A stretch of DNA of 64,000 bases from Bacteroidia bacterium (GCA_030432635.1 JAUIMB010000003.1:248001-312000), one strand, 5' to 3'; counted from the first letter of the stretch, positions 21,643 through 31,032 are shown. Made by a program: numbers and translations. Notes: generated by a model not told the origin, from the sequence alone.

Positions 21643-22692
21643 TCAACGTTTTTTTGGCGCTTTTTTTAAAGGGTCTTTTGAATATTCTAGATATTCTGTT
21701 CGATTCTTGAAAATTTGAATCGCCTTAAAAACAGCTTCTTTAAATGAACCATAGTCAGCTTGATTTTTCCCTGCGATTTCAAAAGCGGTTCCATGGTCTG
21801 GAGATGTTCTTACTTTATTAAGACCAGCCGTGAAGTTGACACCATGGCCAAATGAAATGGTTTTAAACGGGATAAGGCCTTGATCATGATAAGAGGCGAC
21901 AATGGCATCAAAATTTTTGTAATTCCCAGAACCAAAAAAGCTATCTGCTGAATACGGTCCATATACCATTTTGCCTTTAGTCATTATCTGTTCCAAAGTT
22001 GGGCGAAGCACTAAGTCATCTTCTTCACCAATAACACCATTATCTCCAGCGTGCGGATTAATGCCTAAGACTGCAATTTTGGGCTTGCTTATTCTGAAAT
22101 CTTGAACTAGTGAATTATATACAAGATCTATTTTTTTTATAATTAAGTCTGCTGTTATTTGATTTGGAACGTCCTTAACAGGAACATGATCAGTAAGCAA
22201 ACCTACTTTTAAAGAATCGGTCACCATAAACATGAGGCTAGTACCACCAAGTTTTTCAGCTAAATAATTGGTATGGCCAGGAAACTTAAAACTTTCAGAT
22301 TGTATATTGTGTTTATGAATTGGTGCAGTTACCAGAGCATCTATAGCATCGGCTTTTAATGCGATCGTTGCGGCCTCTAAAGACTTCACCGAATAGGAGC
22401 CAATTTCAATGTCTTCTTCACCAAAATTGATGTGTACGTTTTCTTTCCATACGTTAAGCACGTTGATTTTGCCGTCTAGGATTTGATCGGTATGATTGAT
22501 TCCATGGAAATTTATACTACTCTTAAAATGTTTCTTGAAGAAAGACATGACTTTTACAGAAGCAAAAATCACAGGAGTGCAAAACTCCAGCATACGGTTA
22601 TCTTCAAAGGTCTTTATAATAATCTCAGAGCCTATACCATTAAGGTCGCCTATGGTTATGCCTAAGCGTATTTTTTTTTCTTTTTCCATCAA
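21643..22692 (-). CDS. pdxA: 4-hydroxythreonine-4-phosphate dehydrogenase
   Basis: GITIGDLNGIGSEII, TAPIHKHNI, INPHAGDNG, YHDQGLIPFK, GHGVNFTAGL. Confidence 0.95.
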   Translation of the reverse strand: MMEKEKKIRLGITIGDLNGIGSEIIIKTFEDNRMLEFCTPVIFASVKVMSFFKKHFKSSINFHGINHTDQILDGKINVLNVWKENVHINFGEEDIEIGSYSVKSLEAATIALKADAIDALVTAPIHKHNIQSESFKFPGHTNYLAEKLGGTSLMFMVTDSLKVGLLTDHVPVKDVPNQITADLIIKKIDLVYNSLVQDFRISKPKIAVLGINPHAGDNGVIGEEDDLVLRPTLEQIMTKGKMVYGPYSADSFFGSGNYKNFDAIVASYHDQGLIPFKTISFGHGVNFTAGLNKVRTSPDHGTAFEIAGKNQADYGSFKEAVFKAIQIFKNRTEYLEYSKDPLKKAPKKR

Positions 22693-22723
22693 GAAGTTAT
22701 CTTTGTACGTAAATTTATTATTG

Positions 22724-22731
22724 CAAATTTA
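22724..22731 (-). promoter_or_regulatory. Putative -7 box TAAATTTG for pdxA
   Basis: TAnnTTTG on the minus strand, 31 nt upstream of the start. Confidence 0.4.
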
Positions 22732-22748
22732 ACTATTTAATCGACACT

Positions 22749-23339
22749 ATGTTTACAGGAATAATCGAAGATTTGGGTCTGGTCAAAGCTCTTGAACAAG
22801 ATCAAGACAACCTCCATATATCCATTAAAAGTGGCATTACTCAAGAATTGAAAATTGACCAAAGTGTATCCCACAACGGTATTTGTCTTACTGTCGTATC
22901 CATAACCGATGACGAATATACGGTAACTGCAATCAAGGAAACCATCGATAAGACCAATATTGGAACCCTAAGGGTAGAAGATGTTGTTAATTTAGAGCGT
23001 GCCATGAAATTAGGAGATCGACTGGATGGACATATTGTACAGGGACATGTAGACCAAACAGGTATTTGTGAACAAATCACCAATCAAAATGGAAGTTGGT
23101 TGTTTCAGTTCAGTTATGACGACACTCTTGGAAATGTAACCATAGAGAAGGGTTCGATTACCGTGAATGGAGTGAGCTTAACAGTCGTAGATTCGGGTAA
23201 AAACAGTTTTAGTGTAGCGATTATTCCGTATACTTTCGAGCACACTAACTTCAAAAACCTCAATAAAGGCTCAAAAGTTAATTTGGAATTTGATGTTTTA
23301 GGTAAATATATTCAAAAGCTCTATGAAGCGAGGCAATAA
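22749..23339 (+). CDS. ribE: Riboflavin synthase, alpha subunit
   Basis: MFTGIIEDLG..., duplicated lumazine-binding domains (SVSHNGICLTV, GSITVNGVSLTV). Confidence 0.95.
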   Translation: MFTGIIEDLGLVKALEQDQDNLHISIKSGITQELKIDQSVSHNGICLTVVSITDDEYTVTAIKETIDKTNIGTLRVEDVVNLERAMKLGDRLDGHIVQGHVDQTGICEQITNQNGSWLFQFSYDDTLGNVTIEKGSITVNGVSLTVVDSGKNSFSVAIIPYTFEHTNFKNLNKGSKVNLEFDVLGKYIQKLYEARQ

Positions 23340-23540
23340 TTAGTCTTTAGAGTTTTTCAGAGTCTTTCTAATACCGAGAAAGGCACCAATAACAAGAGCA
23401 ATAGTGGTAAATCCGTCAATAGGTAAACCTGGAGGCGGAGGCGGCATAGGCGGAGGTGGCTGGCCACCTTGAGCTACACAAACAGAACTTATTAAAACAA
23501 ATAAGACCGAGGCTAAGATTTTTTTGTTTTGTACTCTCAT
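23340..23540 (-). CDS. PID-CTERM-like short sorting-signal protein
   Basis: MRVQNKKILASVLFVLISSVCVAQGGQPPPPMPPPPPGLPIDGFTTIALVIGAFLGIRKTLKNSKD: signal peptide, Pro-rich spacer, LPID, TM helix, basic tail. The 23576 start is probably upstream of the true ATG. Confidence 0.75.
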   Translation of the reverse strand: MRVQNKKILASVLFVLISSVCVAQGGQPPPPMPPPPPGLPIDGFTTIALVIGAFLGIRKTLKNSKD

Positions 23541-23793
23541 TGTGGCGTAAATGTATAAAAAAATAGGTCTCAACAAAATTTAATAGCAAAAATACATCCA
23601 TAAAACGCAAAATATTCCGACGAAACGCAATGTTTTCTAAATTTTACGTTAAATTTTAATGAATTTCAAATATATGCTTTTTTATTATAACCAAAAGAAA
23701 TTCGACATATTTTTCGTTTTAAATGCGTGTTATTATGGTTTTTATGAAAACACATACGATAATTAATGTATTCGAGTTTTCACTATTTTAAGT

Positions 23794-24543
23794 TTATTTG
23801 TGCATTTGGTCTAGAATATCAATCACTTCAGCTTTTTTTCGCACAGAGACAGGCACGTTTTCTCCATTTTTTAACATCAAGTAACCACCATCGGTTTTTA
23901 TAAAGGCACTGATATATCCTATGTTAATCAAATGACTTTGGTGAACGCGAACAAAACCATGAGGTTTAAGCATGTCCGAAAAATATTTCAGGGTTTTTGT
24001 CACAAATACCTTCTTGCCGTCCTGAAGATGAAACATGGTATTATTGCTGTCTGATTCGCAACGTACAATATCATCAAGCCCAACGATGATGATCTTGTCT
24101 AGGGTGTGTAATGAAATTTTATCTGGTTTTTGTTCAGGAGATGATAAAGTATGCTTTAAAATATCCAGTCGCTCTTGACTAGGCTGAATCTGTTGTTTGG
24201 CCCTTGTAATTGCGTGTGCAAGTTCTTCCTCAGCATATGGTTTTAACACATAATCAATTGCTGCAAACTTGAAGGCTTTTATGGCAAATTCATCGCTAGC
24301 TGTTACAAAAATAATCTTAGACTTTAGTTCTGGGAATATTTCTAGGACATCGAAACCCGTACCATCGCCTAACATGATGTCCAAGAACAAAATGTCTGGT
24401 TGGTTTTTCCTCAGCTCCTTTGCAGCTTCCACAACACTTTTTGCTGTTCCTATAATTTTGATATCCTTATGATTGGTTTCGATATCACGTTTTAAAAGCT
24501 CTAAGGCATCATTGAAATCTTCTACAATAATTGCTGTTAACAT
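23794..24543 (-). CDS. LytTR family response regulator
   Basis: Receiver domain (DILFLDIMLGDGTGFDVLE, FVTASDEFA) plus LytTR (RCESDSNNTMFHL...GFVRVHQSHLIN). Confidence 0.93.
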   Translation of the reverse strand: MLTAIIVEDFNDALELLKRDIETNHKDIKIIGTAKSVVEAAKELRKNQPDILFLDIMLGDGTGFDVLEIFPELKSKIIFVTASDEFAIKAFKFAAIDYVLKPYAEEELAHAITRAKQQIQPSQERLDILKHTLSSPEQKPDKISLHTLDKIIIVGLDDIVRCESDSNNTMFHLQDGKKVFVTKTLKYFSDMLKPHGFVRVHQSHLINIGYISAFIKTDGGYLMLKNGENVPVSVRKKAEVIDILDQMHK

Positions 24544-24544
24544 A

Positions 24545-27500
24545 TTAGTAATCGGTTTCTAACGGAATTTCAAATACAATCATTGTACCTGAAACAATTC
24601 CGTCGTTATCTTTTAATTCTTTAAGTTGTAATGTGTCTTTTCCTGAAACTGATGCTAAGCGTTCTCTTGTAACTTTCAGGGCCATCGACTGATGATCGGT
24701 TTTTGTTTTGTGCTGTTGCGAACTATAAATTCCAATTCCATTATCCATAACAGTAACAGACAACGTTGTTTTATTAGTATCAAACTTTATCTTAAGATCA
24801 CCTCTTCTTGGTCCTTTTAGAATACCATGACGAATTGCATTTTCAACAAAGGGCTGTACTAACATTGGAGGAATCAAGATTTCATCTGTATCTAAATCGG
24901 TGTTCACAATAATTTTATAATCAAAATTTTGTTCAGCCATTAATCGCTCGACTTCTATATAATGCCGTAAGGTTTTGATTTCCTGGCTTAAACTAATACT
25001 GTCTTTTCTGGAATTATTCAACGTTTCTCGTAACAATGTGGCAAAATTATTAACGGTTTGATTCATTTTTTCGGGTTTAGTGGAAGCCATGGCCTTGATA
25101 CCATTCAATACATTAAAAATAAAGTGCGGATTCATTTGAAGTCGGAGTGCCTTCTGTTCTAAAGAGAGCAAATGGTTTTCTAACTCGAGGCGTTCTTTAT
25201 CTCGTTTGTTCTTTTGTTTGATTCGTGTAACGTATTGGTAAACGATTATGGTAACCACCAACATAATCAACCCTATAACCGAAAATAAAAACCACCCTTT
25301 TTTATATACAGGAGGTTCTATATAGAATGAGAAACGTAACGGATCACTTTCTTTCCAACGGTGATTACGTGATTGCACCACAAAATCATGGTCACCAAAG
25401 TTAAGCTCTGAAAAATCCTGGGATGTCTTGGTTGTCCATGGGCTCCAAGAATCGTTGTTCAATTTATATCGATATTCTATTCCATTGGGATGGTCGATAT
25501 CAATGGTTTTGTAAGAAAAACTCACTTGCCTTTGTTCCGAATGCAGCATGAGCGTTTTATCAGTGTTGATCCAAGCAGATAAATTGATAGTATCCACGCT
25601 TTTATATGCAACCTTAACATCTTCCAAGTAGAGTTTGGGCTTTTCGGTCTCTCCATCGCTTTCAGTTGGTTCGTATTCAGTAAGTCCATATAATGCTCCA
25701 AACCATAGATGACCTTTATCGTCTTTATCTACCGCATTTAAACATGTTTCAACACCTAGGAACCCTTCTTTTTTTCCAAAGAAAAAAGCGTCAATAATTT
25801 GATTGTCCTTATCAAGCTCAAATTTATCGACACCGCGTTCAGTACCTACCCATAGATACCCTTGATCGTCGAAGATCAGTTGGTAAATATTATCAGAAGC
25901 CCCTTTTTTTACACCGTTTAAAGGTTTGAAATTTTTATAACCGGATTGGTTGGACCACCAAACACCACTTCCAGCAGTTCCCAAAAAAAGGGTATTATTT
26001 TCAAAAAGGATGGAATTGATTGGCACCTGTTTATCTAAAACAGCTCCAATATGTGTGACTTCATTATTTAAGATATAACCTAAATGACCGTTTTGCGTGG
26101 CATACCATAAACGGTGGTCATCATCCATGACCATGTCCTTAATGTGAAGATCCATGACACCTTCTGATGTTCCGAATGTTTTTAGGATTTTCAGACTGTC
26201 ATTTTCAGGTGTGTACCTAAATTTTACTATTCCATCAGAATAAGTGGCAGCATAAATCACTTGAGTGTCAACATGGACTTTCCGAATCCAATCAAAAGGA
26301 AAACCGCTTTCGGAATTTAAAATCTTGGACGTTTCAATCTCAAGCGGCAATGAGATTTTGGTGTTTTTTAAAGTGTCAATAACTATGGTATCCTTAATCA
26401 TTTTTCCATGGAATAATAGGCCACGACCATCTGAGCCAGCCCAAATATTCCCGTTTTCATCACTTGCAATGGTTTTTATTTTGACTTTGGAAAAGGCCTT
26501 TGGTATATTAACCACGTGAATGCCATAATCATCGAGCTTCATGAGCCCTTTTTCGGAATTGGAAACCCAAACCGCCTTTTGTGAATGATGAACGGCATAG
26601 ATTCGGTTTCCATTTAAACCCGTTTCTGTATTGTAGTGCTTGAAATTATTCTGAAAATATTTGTATAATCCACCTCCTGAAGTCGCAATCCAGATGTTAG
26701 ACTGAAAATCCTGCAACACCTGTCTTACATGGGATACTGAAAGCCCATTGTTGTCATCAACAACAAAAAGTTCCTCATACGTGTTGCCATCAATAACCGA
26801 AACACCGTCGGTATCGGTAGATATCCAAAGTTGATGAGTATTTAAAAGCACAACATCATTGATGCGTAAAGGTTCACGAATAAGGAATTGGTTATTGAAA
26901 TCATGAATGTCAAAAACAATAGTTCCATCATTGAACGTTGATGCAAACACCTTTTGGTTATAAGCGACCAAGGCTTTAAAATTATTTTGTTCTAATTTTT
27001 CGATCGCTGAAGCATTTCCGTTGAGGTCATTTAATTTCCAAAGACCGTCTTGTGTGGCTAACCAATATAGGCCATCAACGTATAGAAGGTCATTTATTAG
27101 TTGATTATCGATAGAGGAATGAAGCTCTATTTTCTCAGCGGAAGTTCCATCGAGGATTTTATAAACACCCTGTTTTGTTAAAAGGTATATGTCGTTTTTA
27201 ATCTCACAAATTTTATTGACCTCTGGTATTTCAATGTTGATGAAACGATGTTTTACCTTAACTGAAAGACCTTCTTTTGTTCCTATATATAAAGTGTCTT
27301 GTTTTGAGATTAGGGCATTGATATAATTTGAAGGGAGTTGATCATTATCATTGAATACCACAAAATCATTTCCGTCAAAACGAGCCAATCCACCTCCTTG
27401 TGTTCCTATCCATAGATAGCCCTTGTCATCTTGAGTCATGGCATAGATTTGCGATTGTGGCAAACCATCCTCAAGGGTGAAGGCTTGTAGTTGTTTGTTT

Positions 27501-27568
27501 TGAGATATAGCAGAAACAGCTATTCCAAAACATAGCGCACAAAAAAGATATGTGATTTTAGTTTTCAA
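24545..27568 (-). CDS. LytS-type sensor histidine kinase with extracytoplasmic beta-propeller and Y_Y_Y domain
   Basis: Repeated propeller motifs (LWIGTQGGGLARFDG), TM helix, PF06580-like MNPHFIFNVLNGIKAMA, HATPase (VENAIRHGI, VMDNGIGI); TTG start. Confidence 0.93.
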   Translation of the reverse strand: MKTKITYLFCALCFGIAVSAISQNKQLQAFTLEDGLPQSQIYAMTQDDKGYLWIGTQGGGLARFDGNDFVVFNDNDQLPSNYINALISKQDTLYIGTKEGLSVKVKHRFINIEIPEVNKICEIKNDIYLLTKQGVYKILDGTSAEKIELHSSIDNQLINDLLYVDGLYWLATQDGLWKLNDLNGNASAIEKLEQNNFKALVAYNQKVFASTFNDGTIVFDIHDFNNQFLIREPLRINDVVLLNTHQLWISTDTDGVSVIDGNTYEELFVVDDNNGLSVSHVRQVLQDFQSNIWIATSGGGLYKYFQNNFKHYNTETGLNGNRIYAVHHSQKAVWVSNSEKGLMKLDDYGIHVVNIPKAFSKVKIKTIASDENGNIWAGSDGRGLLFHGKMIKDTIVIDTLKNTKISLPLEIETSKILNSESGFPFDWIRKVHVDTQVIYAATYSDGIVKFRYTPENDSLKILKTFGTSEGVMDLHIKDMVMDDDHRLWYATQNGHLGYILNNEVTHIGAVLDKQVPINSILFENNTLFLGTAGSGVWWSNQSGYKNFKPLNGVKKGASDNIYQLIFDDQGYLWVGTERGVDKFELDKDNQIIDAFFFGKKEGFLGVETCLNAVDKDDKGHLWFGALYGLTEYEPTESDGETEKPKLYLEDVKVAYKSVDTINLSAWINTDKTLMLHSEQRQVSFSYKTIDIDHPNGIEYRYKLNNDSWSPWTTKTSQDFSELNFGDHDFVVQSRNHRWKESDPLRFSFYIEPPVYKKGWFLFSVIGLIMLVVTIIVYQYVTRIKQKNKRDKERLELENHLLSLEQKALRLQMNPHFIFNVLNGIKAMASTKPEKMNQTVNNFATLLRETLNNSRKDSISLSQEIKTLRHYIEVERLMAEQNFDYKIIVNTDLDTDEILIPPMLVQPFVENAIRHGILKGPRRGDLKIKFDTNKTTLSVTVMDNGIGIYSSQQHKTKTDHQSMALKVTRERLASVSGKDTLQLKELKDNDGIVSGTMIVFEIPLETDY

Positions 27569-27651
27569 TAGGGTTGTGTTATCTCATGCAACTTACAATT
27601 TTGAACGGAGTTTTTGAACTTGAAGTATTTATTATTTCAATAAGTATCTAA

Positions 27652-27683
27652 AAGCGCTGACATCATGTCGATGTTCAGCGCTT
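27652..27683 (-). terminator. Putative terminator hairpin between SH3 and kinase genes
   Basis: AAGCGCTGA...TCAGCGCTT with additional CATC/GATG pairing, then TTTT on the minus strand. Confidence 0.6.
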
Positions 27684-27718
27684 AAAGCATCAACTAACTA
27701 TTAATCCAACCTAATTGT

Positions 27719-28456
27719 TTATTGTTCATCCAGCTGGCAGGTGTAAGCATATTCGGTAGCTTCAGGTTGCACTTGTGCCAAGGCAGCAAGGCTGGATGTT
27801 TGCATCAACGAATTGTTTTTGAAAACAACATAAGATTTGCTATCATCTGTGTCGCAGCTTTCACCTTCGTTGCCACACAATGTAATCACATCGGTTTCGT
27901 AGGTGTTGTCTTTCTTCTTTAATAAGCTCACCAAGTTATGGTTGAGGTCTTCTGACTTTATAAAAATCTTATCAATTTCAGTTCCGTTTTTTACGGCTCT
28001 AACCTGGAAACGTTTGTAACCTTTATAATCGACACCAGCTTCTCCAAAAACAAATTTGACTTCTGGGTTGATTTGGCTGACCATCGTCTTTTGGGAGATG
28101 AGTCCACCCCAAATCCAGCCAATTTGTGGACCCATTTTTATTTTGTACCATCGACTTTTTATACCATTAATGGTTTGAGGTGTTTTACTTTTGGCCAACA
28201 ACCTAACGCTTGTGCCAATTTGAAGTGTAGTTAACTGTTCACATTGCGCAGAAGGGCAATCTCTTAAGGCAACATCGTCAGCCATTAAGTATTGTGTTGC
28301 CTTGGTCGCAGAGGTGGTATAGACGTCAAACTCAACTTCCTGGGTTTGTCCATAGATATCAGAGGCGATAATGAAGATGGCTAAGATCATGATTGCTTGA
28401 AAGAGTTTTGAGAATCTAGTTGCGGTTTGGTTTTTGATGTTCTTTAAAGTTTTCAT
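27719..28456 (-). CDS. Exported SH3-domain protein
   Basis: Signal peptide; bacterial SH3 signature (DVALRDCPSAQCEQLTTLQIGTSVRLLA...WYKIKMGPQIGWIWGGLI). Confidence 0.75.
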   Translation of the reverse strand: MKTLKNIKNQTATRFSKLFQAIMILAIFIIASDIYGQTQEVEFDVYTTSATKATQYLMADDVALRDCPSAQCEQLTTLQIGTSVRLLAKSKTPQTINGIKSRWYKIKMGPQIGWIWGGLISQKTMVSQINPEVKFVFGEAGVDYKGYKRFQVRAVKNGTEIDKIFIKSEDLNHNLVSLLKKKDNTYETDVITLCGNEGESCDTDDSKSYVVFKNNSLMQTSSLAALAQVQPEATEYAYTCQLDEQ

Positions 28457-28508
28457 AGTATACGGTTTTATGGGTTTATACTTTCACCTTTTTTGGTGTT
28501 TGATACTT

Positions 28509-28516
28509 CAAAGATA
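28509..28516 (-). promoter_or_regulatory. Putative -7 box TATCTTTG for the SH3 gene
   Basis: TAnnTTTG on the minus strand. Confidence 0.4.
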
Positions 28517-28546
28517 TATTGAGTTCTAACCGAAATATGAGTGCTT

Positions 28547-28578
28547 CTAGTATTCGTTGAAACCAAACTAGAATTCGT
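28547..28578. repeat. 21-bp-period direct repeat, candidate LytTR operator
   Basis: CTAGTATTCGT (28547-28557) and CTAGAATTCGT (28568-28578), 10/11 identical. Confidence 0.5.
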
Positions 28579-28704
28579 AATGGTTTTGGGTTTAGTGTAT
28601 CGAAGAGTCAATCAGAACAACGCTATACTTCATTGTATATGATGTTTCTGGGTGTTTATTTGTAATTTGGACAGAGTAAAATAATCACGATTAACTTTGA
28701 TGTA

Positions 28705-28738
28705 CAAAAAAAGCCCTTGCAAATGCAAAAGCTTTTTG
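28705..28738. terminator. Hairpin/terminator flanking the tRNA gene
   Basis: AAAAAAAGCccTTGCAaaTGCAAaaGCTTTTT. Confidence 0.6.
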
Positions 28739-28743
28739 TGATG

Positions 28744-28817
28744 TGGTCCCACTTGGGCTCGAACCAAGGACCCTCTGATTATGAGTCAGATGCTCTAACC
28801 AACTGAGCTATGGGACC
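28744..28817 (-). tRNA. tRNA with CAU anticodon (elongator Met or Ile2)
   Basis: Cloverleaf: acceptor GGTCCCA/TGGGACC, D-arm GCTCAGTTGGTTAGAGC, anticodon loop CTCATAA, T-loop GGTTCGAGCC; CCA not encoded. Confidence 0.95.
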
Positions 28818-28891
28818 ATTGACTATTGTCAATCTCTCTAGGGTTAAAGAGTTTGCAATATTACTACATATTTTAAAACACTGCAAGCAAT

Positions 28892-29296
28892 TTATTCTTT
28901 TATGTCTTGGCATAACTCAATGAGAACGCCGTTTGTAGCCTTTGGGTGTAAAAATGCAATAAGCTTATTATCTGCGCCTTTTTTGGGTTGATCATGAATC
29001 ATTTTAAAGCCTTCACGTTTAAGTCGCTCGATTTCATTCTCAATGTCAGAAACCGCAAAGGCAATATGATGAATACCTTCTCCTTTTTTCTCAATGAATT
29101 TTGCAATCGGACTATCCTTTGAAGTCGCCTGTAGGAGTTCTATTTTATTTGGGCCAGCTTTAAAGAAAGAAGTCATAACACCCTCGCTTTCAACGGCCTC
29201 AATTTTATAGTGTGCTTTGCCAAAGAGCTTTCCAAATAAGGTGTTTGAAGCCTCGATATCCTTTACCGCAATACCAATGTGTTCTATTTTTTTCAT
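28892..29296 (-). CDS. mce: Methylmalonyl-CoA epimerase
   Basis: MKKIEHIGIAVKDIEASN..., GEGIHHIAFAV, NGVLIELCQ; glyoxalase fold. Confidence 0.92.
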   Translation of the reverse strand: MKKIEHIGIAVKDIEASNTLFGKLFGKAHYKIEAVESEGVMTSFFKAGPNKIELLQATSKDSPIAKFIEKKGEGIHHIAFAVSDIENEIERLKREGFKMIHDQPKKGADNKLIAFLHPKATNGVLIELCQDIKE

Positions 29297-29400
29297 ATCT
29301 ATGGCCTGATTCATCAGGTCTCTCTTGTTTCAGCTTCCGTGAAAACGGAATTCTCATTAATAATAAATACTCAAAGTTAACATATTCCTTAATTATCGCC

Positions 29401-29408
29401 TATTTTTG
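29401..29408 (+). promoter_or_regulatory. Putative -7 box TATTTTTG for rbfA
   Basis: TAnnTTTG upstream of 29434. Confidence 0.4.
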
Positions 29409-29433
29409 CAGATGATTACTTATTGTAGTAGCT

Positions 29434-29829
29434 ATGGAAGAAACGCAAAGACAAAAAAAAATAGGAGGTATCCTTCAACAGGATCTGGCTGAGATTTTAC
29501 AAAAAGCAGCTACTGATGGTGGATTGCGTGGTGTCATTATTTCGGTGACAAAAGTAAGTGTGACAACCGACCTATCAATAGCCAAGGTGTACTTGAGCAT
29601 TTTTCCCAATAAGGAAGCAAAAGAACTCCTCAACGGGATTCGTTCTAACACGGTTTTAATTAGACACGAAATGTCTCAGCGCACTAAAAACCAATTACGT
29701 CGTATGCCTAACCTCGAATTCTTTATTGATGATTCCCTAGAATATATTGAAGGGATTGAGCGTTCCCTTAAGAGAGAGGATGACCCTATAAAAGATCAGG
29801 ACCTTTTGGATAAACGTAAAAAAAAGTAG
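29434..29829 (+). CDS. rbfA: 30S ribosome-binding factor A
   Basis: RQKKIGGILQQDLAEIL, VTTDLSIAKVYLSIF, RMPNLEFFIDDSLEY. Confidence 0.93.
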   Translation: MEETQRQKKIGGILQQDLAEILQKAATDGGLRGVIISVTKVSVTTDLSIAKVYLSIFPNKEAKELLNGIRSNTVLIRHEMSQRTKNQLRRMPNLEFFIDDSLEYIEGIERSLKREDDPIKDQDLLDKRKKK

Positions 29830-31032
29830 TTGAAAATTGCCTTATATATTGCTAAGCGCTATCTGTTTTCAAAAAGCAGCAATAACTCCATAAATATCAT
29901 GACCATTATTGCGGCTTCAGGAACAGTGATTGCAGCAACAGCCCTTTTTATTGTGCTTTCGGGATTTGCTGGCCTGAAAAGCTTCAGTTTGGAATTTTCT
30001 TCCTTTGTAGATCCCGATCTTAAAATGTTCCCTTCCGAAGGGAAATCTTTTTTGATCTCGAAAGACGATTCACTCGCCTTAGAAAATATCCACGGTATTC
30101 AGGTCTATGCCCAAACCATAGAAGAGCGTGTTATCTTGGAGTTTGAAAATAAGCGTCAAATCGTGACCATGAAAGGCGTAGATGCTAATTTTAGATCGGT
30201 TACTGACATCGATTCCATGATTTACTACGGAAATTGGCTTGAACACAACACAAATCAAATTGTCTCAGGTGGTGGTATTTCTAACAAATTGTCTTTTGGT
30301 GTTCTCGATTTGACAAGACATCAGAAAATATATGTGCCCAAACCTGGAAAGGGTCAAATCACATCGGTTAAAGGTGCCTTTAATTCGACAAGTGCTTATA
30401 ACATAGGCATTTTTGATATTAATGAAGAATTGAACAATGAATACATCTTTGCCAACATTGAAATGGCAAGACAGCTCTTGAATTACCAAGAAAATCAAGT
30501 CACTTCGATTGAATTTAAATTACGACCTGATGCCGATATGCCACGTGTCATTGAATCGCTTCAGAACATTTTCGGAAGTAGAATAACTATAAAGGACAGA
30601 GCGCAGCTCAACGACGCATTATATAAAATGCTCAACACAGAAAATGTTGCCGTTTACCTTATTTTCACATTGGTAATTATCATAGCACTTTTTAACGTTG
30701 TTGGAGCATTGATCATGATGATTTTGGATAAAAAGGAATCGATAAGGACGTTGTTTAATTTGGGTACCACACCAAAAAAGATCAGGCAAATTTTCTTCCT
30801 TCAGGGAAGCTTAATGACAATTTTGGCTGGTACCTTTGGTACAATTATTGGCCTCATCATTGTCTTTCTTCAAAAACAATATGAATTCATTATGTTAACC
30901 CCTTCATTGCCATATCCTGTAGAGCTAAAGCTAATAAATGTTTTTATAGTGTTATTGACCATACTTGTACTTGGAACATTAGCATCGAAGCTAGCATCCC
31001 AACGCATTACCGCACAAATGGTAAGAGGTTGA
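29830..31032 (+). CDS. ABC transporter permease (LolC/LolE/FtsX-like)
   Basis: N-terminal YIAKRYLFSKSSNNSINIMTIIAASG; MacB-like periplasmic domain; three C-terminal TMs; TTG start immediately after the rbfA stop. Confidence 0.88.
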   Translation: MKIALYIAKRYLFSKSSNNSINIMTIIAASGTVIAATALFIVLSGFAGLKSFSLEFSSFVDPDLKMFPSEGKSFLISKDDSLALENIHGIQVYAQTIEERVILEFENKRQIVTMKGVDANFRSVTDIDSMIYYGNWLEHNTNQIVSGGGISNKLSFGVLDLTRHQKIYVPKPGKGQITSVKGAFNSTSAYNIGIFDINEELNNEYIFANIEMARQLLNYQENQVTSIEFKLRPDADMPRVIESLQNIFGSRITIKDRAQLNDALYKMLNTENVAVYLIFTLVIIIALFNVVGALIMMILDKKESIRTLFNLGTTPKKIRQIFFLQGSLMTILAGTFGTIIGLIIVFLQKQYEFIMLTPSLPYPVELKLINVFIVLLTILVLGTLASKLASQRITAQMVRG

